Source: Bacteroidota bacterium
Lineage (GTDB): Bacteria > Bacteroidota > Bacteroidia > Flavobacteriales_D > Crocinitomicaceae
NCBI GenBank assembly: GCA_016866255.1
Contig: VGMY01000003.1
Coordinates: forward strand, 108,251-172,250
Direction of reading: 5' to 3'
Length of the DNA: 64,000 bases
Part shown: positions 55,154 to 64,000 of the stretch, one piece after another
Numbering within the stretch: the stretch's first letter is position 1
How the letters are laid out: each line of letters begins with the position of its first letter
Notes under the pieces: model-generated
What the model saw: the letters and a program-made list of their open reading frames with translations, nothing else
Database searches by the model: none
Told to the model about the DNA's origin: nothing
Made by a program: the position numbers and the translations under genes

Positions 55154-56438
55154 ATTTTTGATTTCGTGCTTGCTCCTTGGATTTAGTATTGAGGCTCAAA
55201 ACACCCCGGATAATTTAAAGAAAGAACAGCGAACGCTGGAAAAGAAAATTTCTCAAACCAAAAGCTTACTTAAAAAAGTGCAGAGCAATAGTAAAAACTC
55301 GCTGCACGAAATGGTCTTACTTGATAACCAAATTAAAAGTAGAGAGGCGTTAGTAAGGGTTTTTGACAGCCAGATAAGGATGGCAGAAATTAAAATGATA
55401 ACTAAAAAAAATGAAATCACCCGGCTTAAAAAACGCTTGATTAAGCTCCGAAATCAGTACAAACTGATGCTAAAATATGCCTACAAAAAAAGAAATAATT
55501 TGGGAAAATTGATGTTTTTGTTGTCCGCAAAATCCTACCAGGAGGCAATGCATCGAAATAGTTATTTGAAAAAAGTTGCGCGCTTAAACCGAAGACAAGC
55601 CGAATTGATTAAACAAAATCAACACCTCATCGAAAAAGAAATCCTTTCCATTGAGCAAGAAAAAAATTTCAAAACACTTGCCTTGAATGAAAAAAGAGAT
55701 GAAAAGACCAAAATTGAAACGGACAAAGCCCAAAAAGAAAAAACATACAACAAACTTAAACTCAACGAAAAAACACTGCTGGCCCAACTAAATGAAGCCG
55801 AAAAAAAACGCAGAAACATTGAATCAAAAATACAACAGGCCATTTTAGAGGAAACAAGAAAAGAGGAAGCGCGTAAAAAAGCAAAAGAGGAAGCAAAAAC
55901 CAAGGCAACTACAAAAACAACTACCCCCACCCCGAAACCTAGCGAAAACACCGAGAAAACCGTTGAGGTGGCTTCCAATTATAAACCAGAAACCCTCTCT
56001 TCAGAAGGAGCTGTTGCGGGAAAAAATTTCGAGGCGAACAAAGGGTTGATGCCTTCCCCGGTTATTGGAGGCTCTATCACGAGTAGATTTGGTAAGAACG
56101 CACATCCTACGTTAAAAGATGTCTATGAAAATAACAACGGCATTGACTTATCGTGCAGCGCAGGATCGAGCGTTCGCTGTATTTTTGAAGGTGTGGTTAG
56201 CTCCATTTTAAGCATTGCAGGAGCGGGTAAGGTTGTTATTATCAAGCACGGAAATTATCGCTCTGTTTATAGCAATCTCAGTTCCGTTGCTGTGAGCACC
56301 GGTCAACTCGTCAGCACCAAACAAAACCTTGGGACATTATTAACGGAAGAAAATATCTCCGTACTGCATTTCGAGATTCATAGCGTAAACGGGATGGCCA
56401 TAACCCCGTTAAATCCTTCTCTCTGGCTGAAGAGATAA
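55137..56438 (+). CDS. EnvC-like murein hydrolase activator (coiled coil plus degenerate LytM/M23)
   Basis: The product is about 433 residues from ATG 55137 (an ATG at 55119 is possible). A signal peptide is followed by a very long charged coiled coil (about 25-250), a Thr/Lys linker (about 255-290) and a C-terminal LytM domain (about 315-430). In the LytM domain the metal ligands are not conserved: NNGIDLSCSAGS replaces HxGID, and HFEIHSVNG is the only recognisable His strand. It is therefore probably a non-catalytic activator of amidases in daughter-cell separation. It overlaps the DUF4292 gene by 17 bp. Confidence 0.87.
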   Translation: MKIAHKFLISCLLLGFSIEAQNTPDNLKKEQRTLEKKISQTKSLLKKVQSNSKNSLHEMVLLDNQIKSREALVRVFDSQIRMAEIKMITKKNEITRLKKRLIKLRNQYKLMLKYAYKKRNNLGKLMFLLSAKSYQEAMHRNSYLKKVARLNRRQAELIKQNQHLIEKEILSIEQEKNFKTLALNEKRDEKTKIETDKAQKEKTYNKLKLNEKTLLAQLNEAEKKRRNIESKIQQAILEETRKEEARKKAKEEAKTKATTKTTTPTPKPSENTEKTVEVASNYKPETLSSEGAVAGKNFEANKGLMPSPVIGGSITSRFGKNAHPTLKDVYENNNGIDLSCSAGSSVRCIFEGVVSSILSIAGAGKVVIIKHGNYRSVYSNLSSVAVSTGQLVSTKQNLGTLLTEENISVLHFEIHSVNGMAITPLNPSLWLKR

Positions 56439-57842
56439 AAAGTTGTGAAGGATGACGATTAAGGCAAACATGGTGAAAACAGGAATTGCCGCTTTATCCG
56501 TGTCTAAAAAATTATTCAAAAATGCGTGAATGAAATAAGTAGACAAGGAAAACAATATCCCACAAGCCACGACAAAAACTTCGCGATTAACCGTTCGCGA
56601 GCGATGCACCAACTGAATTAAATAATAAAATCCAGTACCAACAAAGCCAAGAAACAAGATCAAACCCATCAATCCCGTCTCGGATAATGCGCTTAAATAT
56701 TCACTATGGGCATTGCCCATATCTCCAAAATTGGTTGAAATGATGGTTAAATTTTCCGGCGCCTGAAATCGAGCGTATTCAAACGCATAGGTTCCTAAAC
56801 CAAAACCAAAAACCGGGCGTTCCTTAAACATTTCAATAGCACATGTCCATCGATTAATACGCTCCAAATTTGAAGCATCCGTAGTCACATTAGTAGCGCT
56901 CTTTAAACGGTCATCAAAAGATTCGGTAGTATGTTCTGCTTTATTTCGTGCTAACTCCAGTTGAATCTGATCGCCGAATTTAATGTAAACAACAGCAACG
57001 GCCAGAAGCCCGAGCAAAATCCAACGAAAATCAATGCGGAAATATACTAACGCAAACACCCCTGCTGCGCCTAAAACGCTTAACCAAGCAGCACGTGTGT
57101 ACGAGAAATACAGCCCCAATAAAATGATTATAAATAACGTTAACAAGACCATCGAGCTCAAGGCTGACTGTCGTTTAAAAAAAAATAGCATTACCGGAAA
57201 AGGGGTTACAAGCGCAACAGCAGCACCGTAAATTGTATGGTCCTTGTAAAACGGAGACATTACCCAGTGGCTTTCTTTTTCACCAAAATGGTAACCGGCA
57301 TGGTTGACAATCGTGTAAACAACCACTAAGGCCATACCACAGGTAAAAAACCAAAAAAATCGTCGGATAGCGCGCCAATCGGTTAAAAACAAATGAGCAA
57401 AGAATAGGCACGGAACAACAAACCACAACTTCGACAACAAGGCTTTAGAGGAAACTAATGGATTGGTGCTTGGAATGGACGAAATAACCAACCAACTCAA
57501 GTAAAAAAATAACATAACAAAAAGGGGATGTTTATATTCGTTCCAACCTAAACCGTCCGATTTAATCTTATTTGCAACAAGTAAAAGCATGAGTCCGAAG
57601 AGAATAGGTTCAGTAGGTAAAAAGAGACCAAAACCTTCGGTATATTCCTCAATATTAACAGACAACGGCGTGAAGAAGGCCAGGGAAATAAAGACGAATT
57701 GCGTTTGGTAAATCGCAAGGTAAAGTAATACAACCGCCGCAGGTATAAGTAGTGAGAAGTACCATCCGTATTGAAAAACATAAGCCAAAAGAAATCCTAG
57801 TAGGGCACCAAAAGCTGTGATAACTACGGCGTTAATGCGCAT
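56409..57842 (-). CDS. O-antigen polymerase/ligase (Wzy_C family) membrane protein
   Basis: The product is 477 residues from ATG 57842 (a GTG precedes it). Eleven or so membrane segments and a large periplasmic loop (about 300-390) with GFGLGTYAFEYARF and MGNAHSEYLSALSETGLMGLILFL, the Wzy_C/WaaL hallmark, are visible. It polymerises or ligates polysaccharide units at the periplasmic face. The stop overlaps the end of the EnvC-like gene on the other strand by 30 bp. Its start is coupled to wzz by TGATG. Confidence 0.88.
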   Translation of the reverse strand: MRINAVVITAFGALLGFLLAYVFQYGWYFSLLIPAAVVLLYLAIYQTQFVFISLAFFTPLSVNIEEYTEGFGLFLPTEPILFGLMLLLVANKIKSDGLGWNEYKHPLFVMLFFYLSWLVISSIPSTNPLVSSKALLSKLWFVVPCLFFAHLFLTDWRAIRRFFWFFTCGMALVVVYTIVNHAGYHFGEKESHWVMSPFYKDHTIYGAAVALVTPFPVMLFFFKRQSALSSMVLLTLFIIILLGLYFSYTRAAWLSVLGAAGVFALVYFRIDFRWILLGLLAVAVVYIKFGDQIQLELARNKAEHTTESFDDRLKSATNVTTDASNLERINRWTCAIEMFKERPVFGFGLGTYAFEYARFQAPENLTIISTNFGDMGNAHSEYLSALSETGLMGLILFLGFVGTGFYYLIQLVHRSRTVNREVFVVACGILFSLSTYFIHAFLNNFLDTDKAAIPVFTMFALIVILHNFLSLQPERRI

Positions 57843-58834
57843 CACATGCTTTTTAACTCCTTATATTTTTCCCAAAATAATAGGGCAAACACGGCAAAAA
57901 TGAGCGACGAAATGGTCGTAACTAAAATGATGATCAATCGCTTCGGTTGGTCCTTTTTATCCGCTTCTACTGCTCTTTCAACAACAAACTTATGGTTGAA
58001 TTTCGTATTTGCATCTGACTCAGCTTGTTCGTACGATACATTGAAATCTTCAATTTTAACGATTTTTTCGTTTCTCATATACTCCAAACCATCGTACATC
58101 GCGCCATACTTCATGTTGATGTCGATTTTTTTCTTTAATTCCTCTCGATCCTTTGGGTTTTTCGCATCAACATAGGCTTGAAACAAATTAGAACGAACGT
58201 CCAATGCAATAACCCCTAAATCCGCGAGGCTATCCAGTTTCTTTAAAATAACATCCCGATCTTTTTTCATTTGAATCAACTTACGTTCATTGACTTTAAA
58301 CGCGGGGCGCGTTCTTTCGAAAATCATATCATTTTTAACAGTATCAATTAAATCAATAATCTTATTAGCTATTTTTGCCGCCTTTTTGGGATTTTCATCC
58401 AATACATCAACGCGTATAGAACCATAACGCGTTCGACTGAACGAAATATGATTGTTGTAAGCTTCATTGATTCTATAGTTTTTGTTTGTAGCGTTTGCAT
58501 CGATGCGATAATGTTGAAAAAGGTTAAATTCTTGAATAATTTTATCCCTAATCTGGGAACTTTGAAGAATTTGAACCAACTGCTCCGCTTGCTCTTCTTC
58601 CCCAAAATCCATGGTCCCGGCCTTGGCGTTTCGCTGTTCAGAAAAAGAAACACTTCCCGTTGCCGCGGGAAAAACAATTGCCGTACTTAAATACAAAGGG
58701 GGAAGTAAAAAAGCAACAACAGCAGAAATAACCATAGCTGCAGAACTGAATACTAAAATCGATTTTCTGTTAATCCACAAAAAATGCATGAGGTTATTCG
58801 TACTACTCGGTAAGGTGTTAGGGTTTTCTCGCAT
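57842..58834 (-). CDS. Wzz-type polysaccharide chain-length determinant
   Basis: The product is 330 residues from ATG 58834; the longer frame begins with a TTG. An N-terminal membrane segment (about 30-50, SILVFSSAAMVISAVVAFLLPPLY) and a C-terminal one (about 298-322) flank a coiled periplasmic domain, the Wzz/PCP layout. It sets the modal length of the glycan made by the adjacent polymerase. No tyrosine-kinase domain is attached. Confidence 0.87.
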   Translation of the reverse strand: MRENPNTLPSSTNNLMHFLWINRKSILVFSSAAMVISAVVAFLLPPLYLSTAIVFPAATGSVSFSEQRNAKAGTMDFGEEEQAEQLVQILQSSQIRDKIIQEFNLFQHYRIDANATNKNYRINEAYNNHISFSRTRYGSIRVDVLDENPKKAAKIANKIIDLIDTVKNDMIFERTRPAFKVNERKLIQMKKDRDVILKKLDSLADLGVIALDVRSNLFQAYVDAKNPKDREELKKKIDINMKYGAMYDGLEYMRNEKIVKIEDFNVSYEQAESDANTKFNHKFVVERAVEADKKDQPKRLIIILVTTISSLIFAVFALLFWEKYKELKSM

Positions 58835-58895
58835 AAATAACAAATCGGGTACGAAGATACGTGAATAGAACCGACTTAACGAAAAAGAACGAGAA

Positions 58896-60341
58896 TTATT
58901 GAGTGTCCGTTTTGTTTAGAGAAAATAAATAAATGTTTTTCACCTCCACAACAGAAAACCAAAAAATGCCGAATATTACTGAAGAAACTGAAAGGAAAAG
59001 AACGGAGTAATTCGAAAACCCGCTCAGTAAAAAATGAATGCAACTTAAAAAGCCAATAAAAAAAATCAATGGTAACCAATAAGCCGGAGTTATTCTCAAC
59101 TGCACCTTAATGATGGAATAATAAATCAATAAGGAGGAAACCGTTGCTTGTGTTATAATGGCTACAACAACCGCCCCTTTTGACCCGTACCATGGAATCA
59201 TACAAGCATTTAAAGAAACCGAAAATACAGCGGCTAAAATAGAAATGCTATTAAGAATCTTTAAACTGCCATTGGCAGTAAGCAGCGTGCCAAAAATAAA
59301 ATTAAAACTCATCGCAAGAAACGCGAGCATCAACCCGATAAAGATAAAACTGGAATGCTGGGTTACATGATCTTGGTACAGCGATGATAAAATTAATTCT
59401 GCATTCTCAACAGCGACAAAAACGAGCGCCAATGCGCCTCCGACTAACCATCTGAAAGACACAGAAATCAATTCATTGATTTGTTGATCCCTCTGGTGCA
59501 ACATTCGGCTAAACATAGGAAAAAGTACCGATGCAAAAATAATTCCCACCATGTATAATGCGTCATACAACCTAAAACCTTGGGCAAAAACTCCGGCCTC
59601 GTAAGCTCCATCTGGAGCGAGCAGTCGAATTAATAATGTATCGGCGCGATTGTAAATTAGCATAAATAAGACCAATGTTGCATAAGGCGCACTATGCGTG
59701 ACTATTTCCCGAATGTATTTCCAGTTTAAAGCCAGTGCAGACCATTCTACCAATCCCCGTAAATGAAATAGCCCAACCAATAAGGTTATTAAATAACATG
59801 CCGTTTGGACGATAACAAACAATTCAATGGAAATCCAATATGGGAACTGAATAAATGCCAAGCCGATGAAAAGAATTAAAAGCGCTCTATCGAGGACAGA
59901 CAAAAAAGAATCTAAAAAAAATCTATGCTGGCCTGAAAATACACTCCGAATTAATGCGATGCTTTGGACCAAAAATTGATTGAAAATTAAAAGAAATAAT
60001 ACGGTCTCATTGGTTTTAATCAAGTCGAAAATAAAGGCCAAAAAGAGCACAAACCCGGCGTAAACTAAAAATAATATTCCTCTTAAATAAATAATATTAT
60101 TCAAATGGTAGGATATCCTCTTTTCATCTTGTGCAATATTTCGAACAGTATAATTATTAATGCCTAAATCAAGTAGAATATTAGCAATTAATGTTAACGA
60201 TAATAAGGCAAAATACTTTCCATAGACTTCGTTTCCCAATGAGCGCTGTATGCCGGCGTCGATGACTAAAACGGAAAAAGGTTTAATTAAAAAGTTTAAA
60301 GCTAAAGAAATAAATATGCCAGAAATAAAATGCTTTTGCAT
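58896..60341 (-). CDS. Polysaccharide flippase (Wzx/RfbX-like, MATE/MOP family)
   Basis: The 481-residue membrane protein has about twelve to fourteen hydrophobic segments. N-terminal LIKPFSVLVIDAGIQRSLGNEVYGKYFALLSLTLIANILLDLGINNYTVRNIA is the polysaccharide_synt family signature. It flips undecaprenol-linked repeat units across the inner membrane. It begins 14 bp after the response regulator stop and is followed 61 bp later by wzz. The local unit has no glycosyltransferases. Confidence 0.9.
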   Translation of the reverse strand: MQKHFISGIFISLALNFLIKPFSVLVIDAGIQRSLGNEVYGKYFALLSLTLIANILLDLGINNYTVRNIAQDEKRISYHLNNIIYLRGILFLVYAGFVLFLAFIFDLIKTNETVLFLLIFNQFLVQSIALIRSVFSGQHRFFLDSFLSVLDRALLILFIGLAFIQFPYWISIELFVIVQTACYLITLLVGLFHLRGLVEWSALALNWKYIREIVTHSAPYATLVLFMLIYNRADTLLIRLLAPDGAYEAGVFAQGFRLYDALYMVGIIFASVLFPMFSRMLHQRDQQINELISVSFRWLVGGALALVFVAVENAELILSSLYQDHVTQHSSFIFIGLMLAFLAMSFNFIFGTLLTANGSLKILNSISILAAVFSVSLNACMIPWYGSKGAVVVAIITQATVSSLLIYYSIIKVQLRITPAYWLPLIFFIGFLSCIHFLLSGFSNYSVLFLSVSSVIFGIFWFSVVEVKNIYLFSLNKTDTQ

Positions 60342-60355
60342 GGCTCTAAATTAGC

Positions 60356-61033
60356 CTATTTCACCATCAACTTAAAACCTATACCGTGAACATTTAATAT
60401 TTGAACCGACGAATCCTCTTTTAAAAGTTTCCGAAGTTTAGCAATATATACATCCATACTTCTGCCATTAAAATAGCTGTCATTTCCCCATATCGCTCTG
60501 AGCGCGCCTTGACGGTCTACAACCTCGTTTACATTTCTTGCCAATAACGCCAAAAGGGCGTTTTCTTTGGTAGTTAATTTCTTGGTGTTTTTTGCCCCAA
60601 GAATTATGCTCTGTGATTCAATAAACCTGAACTTGCCTATGCTTATTTGTGCAGTAGGTTCAGTGGGATGGGTTCGTCGAAGAATAGCATTTATACGGGC
60701 GAGTAGTTCTTCCGTTGCAAAGGGTTTTGTAAGATAATCGTCGGCGCCAAGTTCAAAGCCTTTCAATCGGTCTTGTTCCAGGCTTTTTGCCGATAAAAAT
60801 AAAATCGGTGTTTTTTTATCAATCAACCGCACCTCTTTAGCTACTGCAAACCCGTCTTTTTCCGGCATCATAATATCTAAAATAATAAATTGAAATCGGG
60901 TTGGTTCGCGGCGAAATAATTCCATAGCCTCGGTTCCGGTCGATGCCAATTTTACGGTATACCCTTTTGATTGAAGAAATTCCGTCAAGAGTATTCCCAG
61001 ACTTTCATCATCCTCTGCAACCAGAATTCTCAT
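60356..61033 (-). CDS. OmpR/PhoB-family response regulator
   Basis: The 225-residue protein has a receiver domain (about 1-118) with the acidic pocket EDD, phospho-acceptor Asp in IILDIMMPEKDG, and Lys in DYLTKPFA, then a winged-helix effector domain (about 125-225, LTTKENALLALLARN, SMDVYIAKLRKLLKEDSSVQILNVHGIGFKL). No histidine kinase is adjacent. It is the first gene of the unit with wzx, wzz and wzy, so it may control surface polysaccharide export. Confidence 0.93.
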   Translation of the reverse strand: MRILVAEDDESLGILLTEFLQSKGYTVKLASTGTEAMELFRREPTRFQFIILDIMMPEKDGFAVAKEVRLIDKKTPILFLSAKSLEQDRLKGFELGADDYLTKPFATEELLARINAILRRTHPTEPTAQISIGKFRFIESQSIILGAKNTKKLTTKENALLALLARNVNEVVDRQGALRAIWGNDSYFNGRSMDVYIAKLRKLLKEDSSVQILNVHGIGFKLMVK

Positions 61034-61270
61034 AATATTACTTTTTATAATAAAAAAACATGATATTAAATTCTCCGATGATCATCATCGAAAACCCACT
61101 TAACTACCAAATAAGCTAACGCAAACAAACGAACCTTTATTGTAATAAACAACGGATTAAATATTTGGTTGTACCATCTCCTGACTTAAAGATAGGGGAA
61201 AGCGTAGCGCATCTGGCCTTTTCTTTTGGAACTTACAGCAACATTTTATGGGCAAAAACCGCAATAACGG
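61034..61270. other. 237-bp gap with no recognised element
   Basis: Both strands are stop-rich and I see no TAnnTTTG promoter with a suitable TTG for the response regulator, nor a terminator hairpin with a T-run. A short inverted ATGATcatcATCAT lies near 61078-61090. Confidence 0.3.
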
Positions 61271-63721
61271 CTATCTTATCAGGGTAAAATGCCCGACAAA
61301 ACGCGCTACCTTATCAATATCTGGCATTTTTATATTAATGAAATAGGTATAAGTCCCCGGCGGAGCGTCAAGGCCCATCGTGCCATAGGATCCATCCCAT
61401 CCCACCTCTAAATTATTGGTTTCAAAAACAACCTCTCCCCAACGATTATATATCAACATATTAAAATTATATGGATCAAAACCTACAGGAAAGAGGGGTT
61501 TAAAATGTGGGTTAAAAGGGTCTCCATCCGGAGTAAAGGCATTAGGTATGTAATAAAGTCCTCCTACCTGAGCGCCGATGGTCAATTTGACGCTATCCGA
61601 ACAACCGAATGCTGTGGAAACCGTCAACGTAACTTCAGCACCGGATTGTGTTCCAACAAACATGTGCGTTGGCGAAAATTCTGTAGAATTTTCTCCGTCG
61701 CCAAAATTCCAATAGTAATTAACTCCGCCAACACTTGAGTTCGTAAATTCGACCGATTGTGAAGATTCTGTAAAAACAGCGACATTTGAGGAAAATTCCG
61801 CTGTTGGAAATCCCTCCGTACAAACGGCCCCTAACATTGACGCGCTATCAACACATCCATTCAAGGTTCCAACCGCGAATATAGAGTAACAACCTCCCGC
61901 GACATACAAATTTTGAACCAAGGAGCCGGTTCCCGTAAAGCCGTTGGTTGAGGTCCATTGATAAGCCGTATTGGGATTTGGGGCATCTATGGAAATTGTG
62001 ACATTCAATGGAATACATCCCCATGTGGTATCAAGGCTAAAATCCATTACTGGAAGCGGTTTTATAGTAACCAACCCATTGGCCAAATTGCTTAAACAGT
62101 TGTTTAGCGTATATTGAGCCTGATATGTCGTTGTTACCAACGGTGCCACCGTGATAGAATTCGTGGTTTGATTGCCAGGAGACCACAGAAACGTTCCGCC
62201 CGGTAGGTTTGGAACCGCAGTAATTGTCCCTGTCTCTCCATAACACATTACCAATGGTGCGATGGATAGTACCGGTACAGGATTCACGGTAACCGTTCCT
62301 GACGCTTGCGCGGAGCATCCGGTTAAAGTATAAGTTACTGAATAGGTTGTTCCAGGTAATCCTGGGTTTACATTTATGGTTTGTGTTGTTTGGTTGTTGG
62401 ACCATAAATAAGTTCCTCCTGGTAAATCCGGAGTGGCAATTAATTGGATTGTGTCCCCGTTACAAATAGTGTCGCTGTTTACCGATATCGTTGGTGTGGG
62501 ATTGACGGTGACCAATGCCGTATCAGCAGAAGAGCAACCATTCCAAGTGTAGGTTGCTGAGTAGGTTGTTGACTGCATTGGATTTACCGAAATTGAACTG
62601 ACCGTTTGTCCATTATTCCATGCAATTGTTCCTCCCGCTGGAGCGGTAACCGCGGTTAAATTGGCTGTTTGACCTGTACAAATTGTTGCGTCATTTATGG
62701 TGATGCTCGGCACTGGAGCTACCGTCGTTGTGATTGAAGCGGTATTCGTGCACCCTTGTGCGTTGGTTGCAGTAACCGTAAAGGTGCCCGCAGTAGTAAT
62801 GCTCGCATTTGCATTGGTTCCTAAGCCGTTATCCCAAGAGTAACTTGTTCCGCCATTGGCTGTAACGTTAATTGTCGGCGCGTTACAATCGATGATGGTA
62901 GTCCCGGTATTATTGGTTATTGTCGTTGTTGGTGTTTGATTAACCGTGACTTGGGTGGTGGCACTGACGGATCCACAGTTTGAATTTATGGTGATCGTAT
63001 AAGTTCCTGAAGCGGCAACCGTTGCGTTCGGAATCGTTGGATTTTGTTGGTTGGAAGTAAATCCATTTGGCCCCGTCCAGCTGTAGGTATAAACACCGGC
63101 TAATGGAACAGCAGGAGTTGGATTTGCGGATAAGTTCAAGGTGGCCCCAGAACAAATTGGTCCACTATTAGTCGCGACAGCAGTAGGTGCTGCACAGCAG
63201 TTTATATACATCCAAATTCGTCCAATGTTGTAAAAAGTCTCAGACCAAATATTTGCCATGGGTTGACCGCCTGTAGGGCAGCTTTGCATACCGCTACGCG
63301 ACAATGTAGTCGGGAAACCAAGAATACTTGTTACAAAATTTGGTTGCCCGTAGGTATTAACGCAATTGCCCCTAACACCATAAACCCCAATGATTTGCCC
63401 TGTAGTCACTGGTATATTACAAGGAATTATCCCGTTGGGTTGATTCGTTACTGAAAACAGCTGTATAAAGTTATTTGTGGTTCCCGGAAACGCAGGAGGT
63501 GCGGCAGCATTGAAGCGAACAACGCGCACGGTTTGTAAACCGTTAGATGCTGTAGTTGGAACCTCCAACCCGCAAATAGTAAAATTCGTTGGGGCTGTAA
63601 AATGGTACCCCCTTATCATACTCGTAAACGTGTTTAGCTGATTTCCAACACTAATTTGCGTTTGGGAAAGTCCTCGATTGAATAACCCAGAAAGAACAAC
63701 TAGGAATAATATTTTTTTCAT
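61271..63721 (-). CDS. T9SS type B secreted protein with three tandem Ig-like repeats and PKD domain
   Basis: The 816-residue protein has a signal peptide (about 1-20, ending RGLSQ), an N-terminal domain of about 160 residues I cannot place, then Ig-like units. Three closely similar units occupy about 335-408, 409-483 and 484-557 (pattern ICxGxTxxLxAxPxLPGGTxLWxxxQTT...TYxxxYTxxGC...VTVNPxP). A PKD domain (about 640-715, YYWNFGDGENSTEFSPTHMF) and a gliding-motility C-terminal domain (about 730-816, IPNAFTPDGDPFNPHF, IYNRWGEVVFETNNLEVGWDGSYG) follow. It is presumably surface-attached. A paralogue lies directly upstream. Confidence 0.92.
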   Translation of the reverse strand: MKKILFLVVLSGLFNRGLSQTQISVGNQLNTFTSMIRGYHFTAPTNFTICGLEVPTTASNGLQTVRVVRFNAAAPPAFPGTTNNFIQLFSVTNQPNGIIPCNIPVTTGQIIGVYGVRGNCVNTYGQPNFVTSILGFPTTLSRSGMQSCPTGGQPMANIWSETFYNIGRIWMYINCCAAPTAVATNSGPICSGATLNLSANPTPAVPLAGVYTYSWTGPNGFTSNQQNPTIPNATVAASGTYTITINSNCGSVSATTQVTVNQTPTTTITNNTGTTIIDCNAPTINVTANGGTSYSWDNGLGTNANASITTAGTFTVTATNAQGCTNTASITTTVAPVPSITINDATICTGQTANLTAVTAPAGGTIAWNNGQTVSSISVNPMQSTTYSATYTWNGCSSADTALVTVNPTPTISVNSDTICNGDTIQLIATPDLPGGTYLWSNNQTTQTINVNPGLPGTTYSVTYTLTGCSAQASGTVTVNPVPVLSIAPLVMCYGETGTITAVPNLPGGTFLWSPGNQTTNSITVAPLVTTTYQAQYTLNNCLSNLANGLVTIKPLPVMDFSLDTTWGCIPLNVTISIDAPNPNTAYQWTSTNGFTGTGSLVQNLYVAGGCYSIFAVGTLNGCVDSASMLGAVCTEGFPTAEFSSNVAVFTESSQSVEFTNSSVGGVNYYWNFGDGENSTEFSPTHMFVGTQSGAEVTLTVSTAFGCSDSVKLTIGAQVGGLYYIPNAFTPDGDPFNPHFKPLFPVGFDPYNFNMLIYNRWGEVVFETNNLEVGWDGSYGTMGLDAPPGTYTYFINIKMPDIDKVARFVGHFTLIR

Positions 63722-63737
63722 TACTTAAAAGGAATGA

Positions 63738-63745
63738 CAAATTTA
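63738..63745 (-). promoter_or_regulatory. -7 element of the T9SS type B gene
   Basis: Minus strand TAAATTTG, full TAnnTTTG match, 17 bp before the ATG at 63721. No clear -33. Confidence 0.4.
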
Positions 63746-63782
63746 CATTATCTGAACGTTAAATCCACATTGAACGTTGCTT

Positions 63783-64000
63783 TTACCTTAGTAAATTGAC
63801 GTGCCCTGTCAGAATAATTTGTTCTTGGCTAACATTGACCAATACAAAAGTAATCTTATACGTGTACGTTCCGGTAGGACAATCCAATCCTTCCAATCCG
63901 TAGGAACCGTCCCAGCCTACTTGCATATTGTGGGTCTCAAACATCACTTCTCCCCATCGGTTGTAAATTACCATCTCATAGCCCTCCGAAGATACTCCCG
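63783..64000 (-). CDS. T9SS type B secreted protein, C-terminal fragment (5' end outside window)
   Basis: The visible 72 residues are the end of a gliding-motility C-terminal domain: GYEMVIYNRWGEVMFETHN, VGWDGSYGLEGLDCPTGTYTYKI and ILTGHVNLLR. The end of the neighbouring 816-residue protein is closely similar (IYNRWGEVVFETNN, VGWDGSYGTMGLDAPPGTYTY), so the two are tandem paralogues. The reading frame is open to the window edge; any ATG inside it is not the true start. Confidence 0.88.
   Translation of the reverse strand, partial: GVSSEGYEMVIYNRWGEVMFETHNMQVGWDGSYGLEGLDCPTGTYTYKITFVLVNVSQEQIILTGHVNLLR

Overview
The window looks like a chromosomal segment of a marine-type Bacteroidota, most likely Flavobacteriales. 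The supporting signs are a SusC/SusD pair, several secreted proteins ending in type IX secretion (T9SS) sorting domains of type A and type B, an atpD-atpC pair on its own, the order bamA-ompH-ompH-murI, many promoters of the Bacteroidota form TTG-N18-20-TAnnTTTG, and a tRNA gene without encoded CCA. Coding density is high and most of the content is core housekeeping. I see no phage, insertion sequence, CRISPR array or rRNA.

Layout. 1-6532 (minus) is a sugar-uptake locus: a partial SusD lipoprotein, a SusC TonB-dependent receptor, a Nudix-fold transcriptional regulator (NrtR/AraR-like) and a FucP/GluP-like MFS transporter, with dxs upstream on the same strand. 8584-13874 (plus) is a heme-copper oxidase assembly operon: ctaB, two subunit III genes with large soluble insertions, subunit IV, two SCO-like thioredoxin-fold genes and a DUF420 membrane protein. 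13875-19446 (minus) holds an OmpA-like protein, a DUF4403 lipoprotein, isocitrate dehydrogenase and fumarase. 19503-20302 is the only long gene-poor stretch. It holds a 53-codon membrane ORF and a tRNA-Arg(UCG) locus with tandem copies of the tRNA 5' end upstream and a relic of the tRNA 3' end downstream. 20303-24813 is a two-gene unit made of a T9SS propeller/SprB-repeat protein and a family 5 solute-binding lipoprotein.

24800-34446 (minus) is an envelope and energy block: tryptophan 2,3-dioxygenase, murI, two Skp/OmpH chaperones, bamA, uppS, atpC, atpD, an FtsX/LolE-type permease and rbfA. 34516-42535 (plus) has an MsbA-like exporter, a T9SS type-B adhesin-like protein, lepA, a small membrane protein, a lipoprotein cytochrome c and hflX, closed by a bidirectional terminator. 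42587-51067 holds a T9SS-secreted thioredoxin-fold protein, a sirtuin, hemD with DUF4271, glutaryl-CoA dehydrogenase, and serS with two envelope-protein genes. 51255-56438 (plus) is dut, a sugar-nucleotidyltransferase, a TPR lipoprotein, a DUF4292 lipoprotein and an EnvC-like M23 protein. 56409-61033 (minus) is a response regulator followed by flippase (Wzx), chain-length (Wzz) and polymerase/ligase (Wzy/WaaL) genes. 61271-64000 (minus) has two adjacent T9SS type-B proteins, the second cut by the window edge.

The most unusual feature is the tRNA-Arg locus. Three 56-bp units, each carrying the first 18 nt of the tRNA, lie between the likely promoter and the intact tRNA. The tRNA itself has the near-universal elbow pair G19:C56 replaced by U19:A56. 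The repeat-bearing insertion in the first cytochrome oxidase subunit III is the next most notable. Several start codons were moved from the longest open frame because promoter elements, upstream genes or signal peptides fix them.
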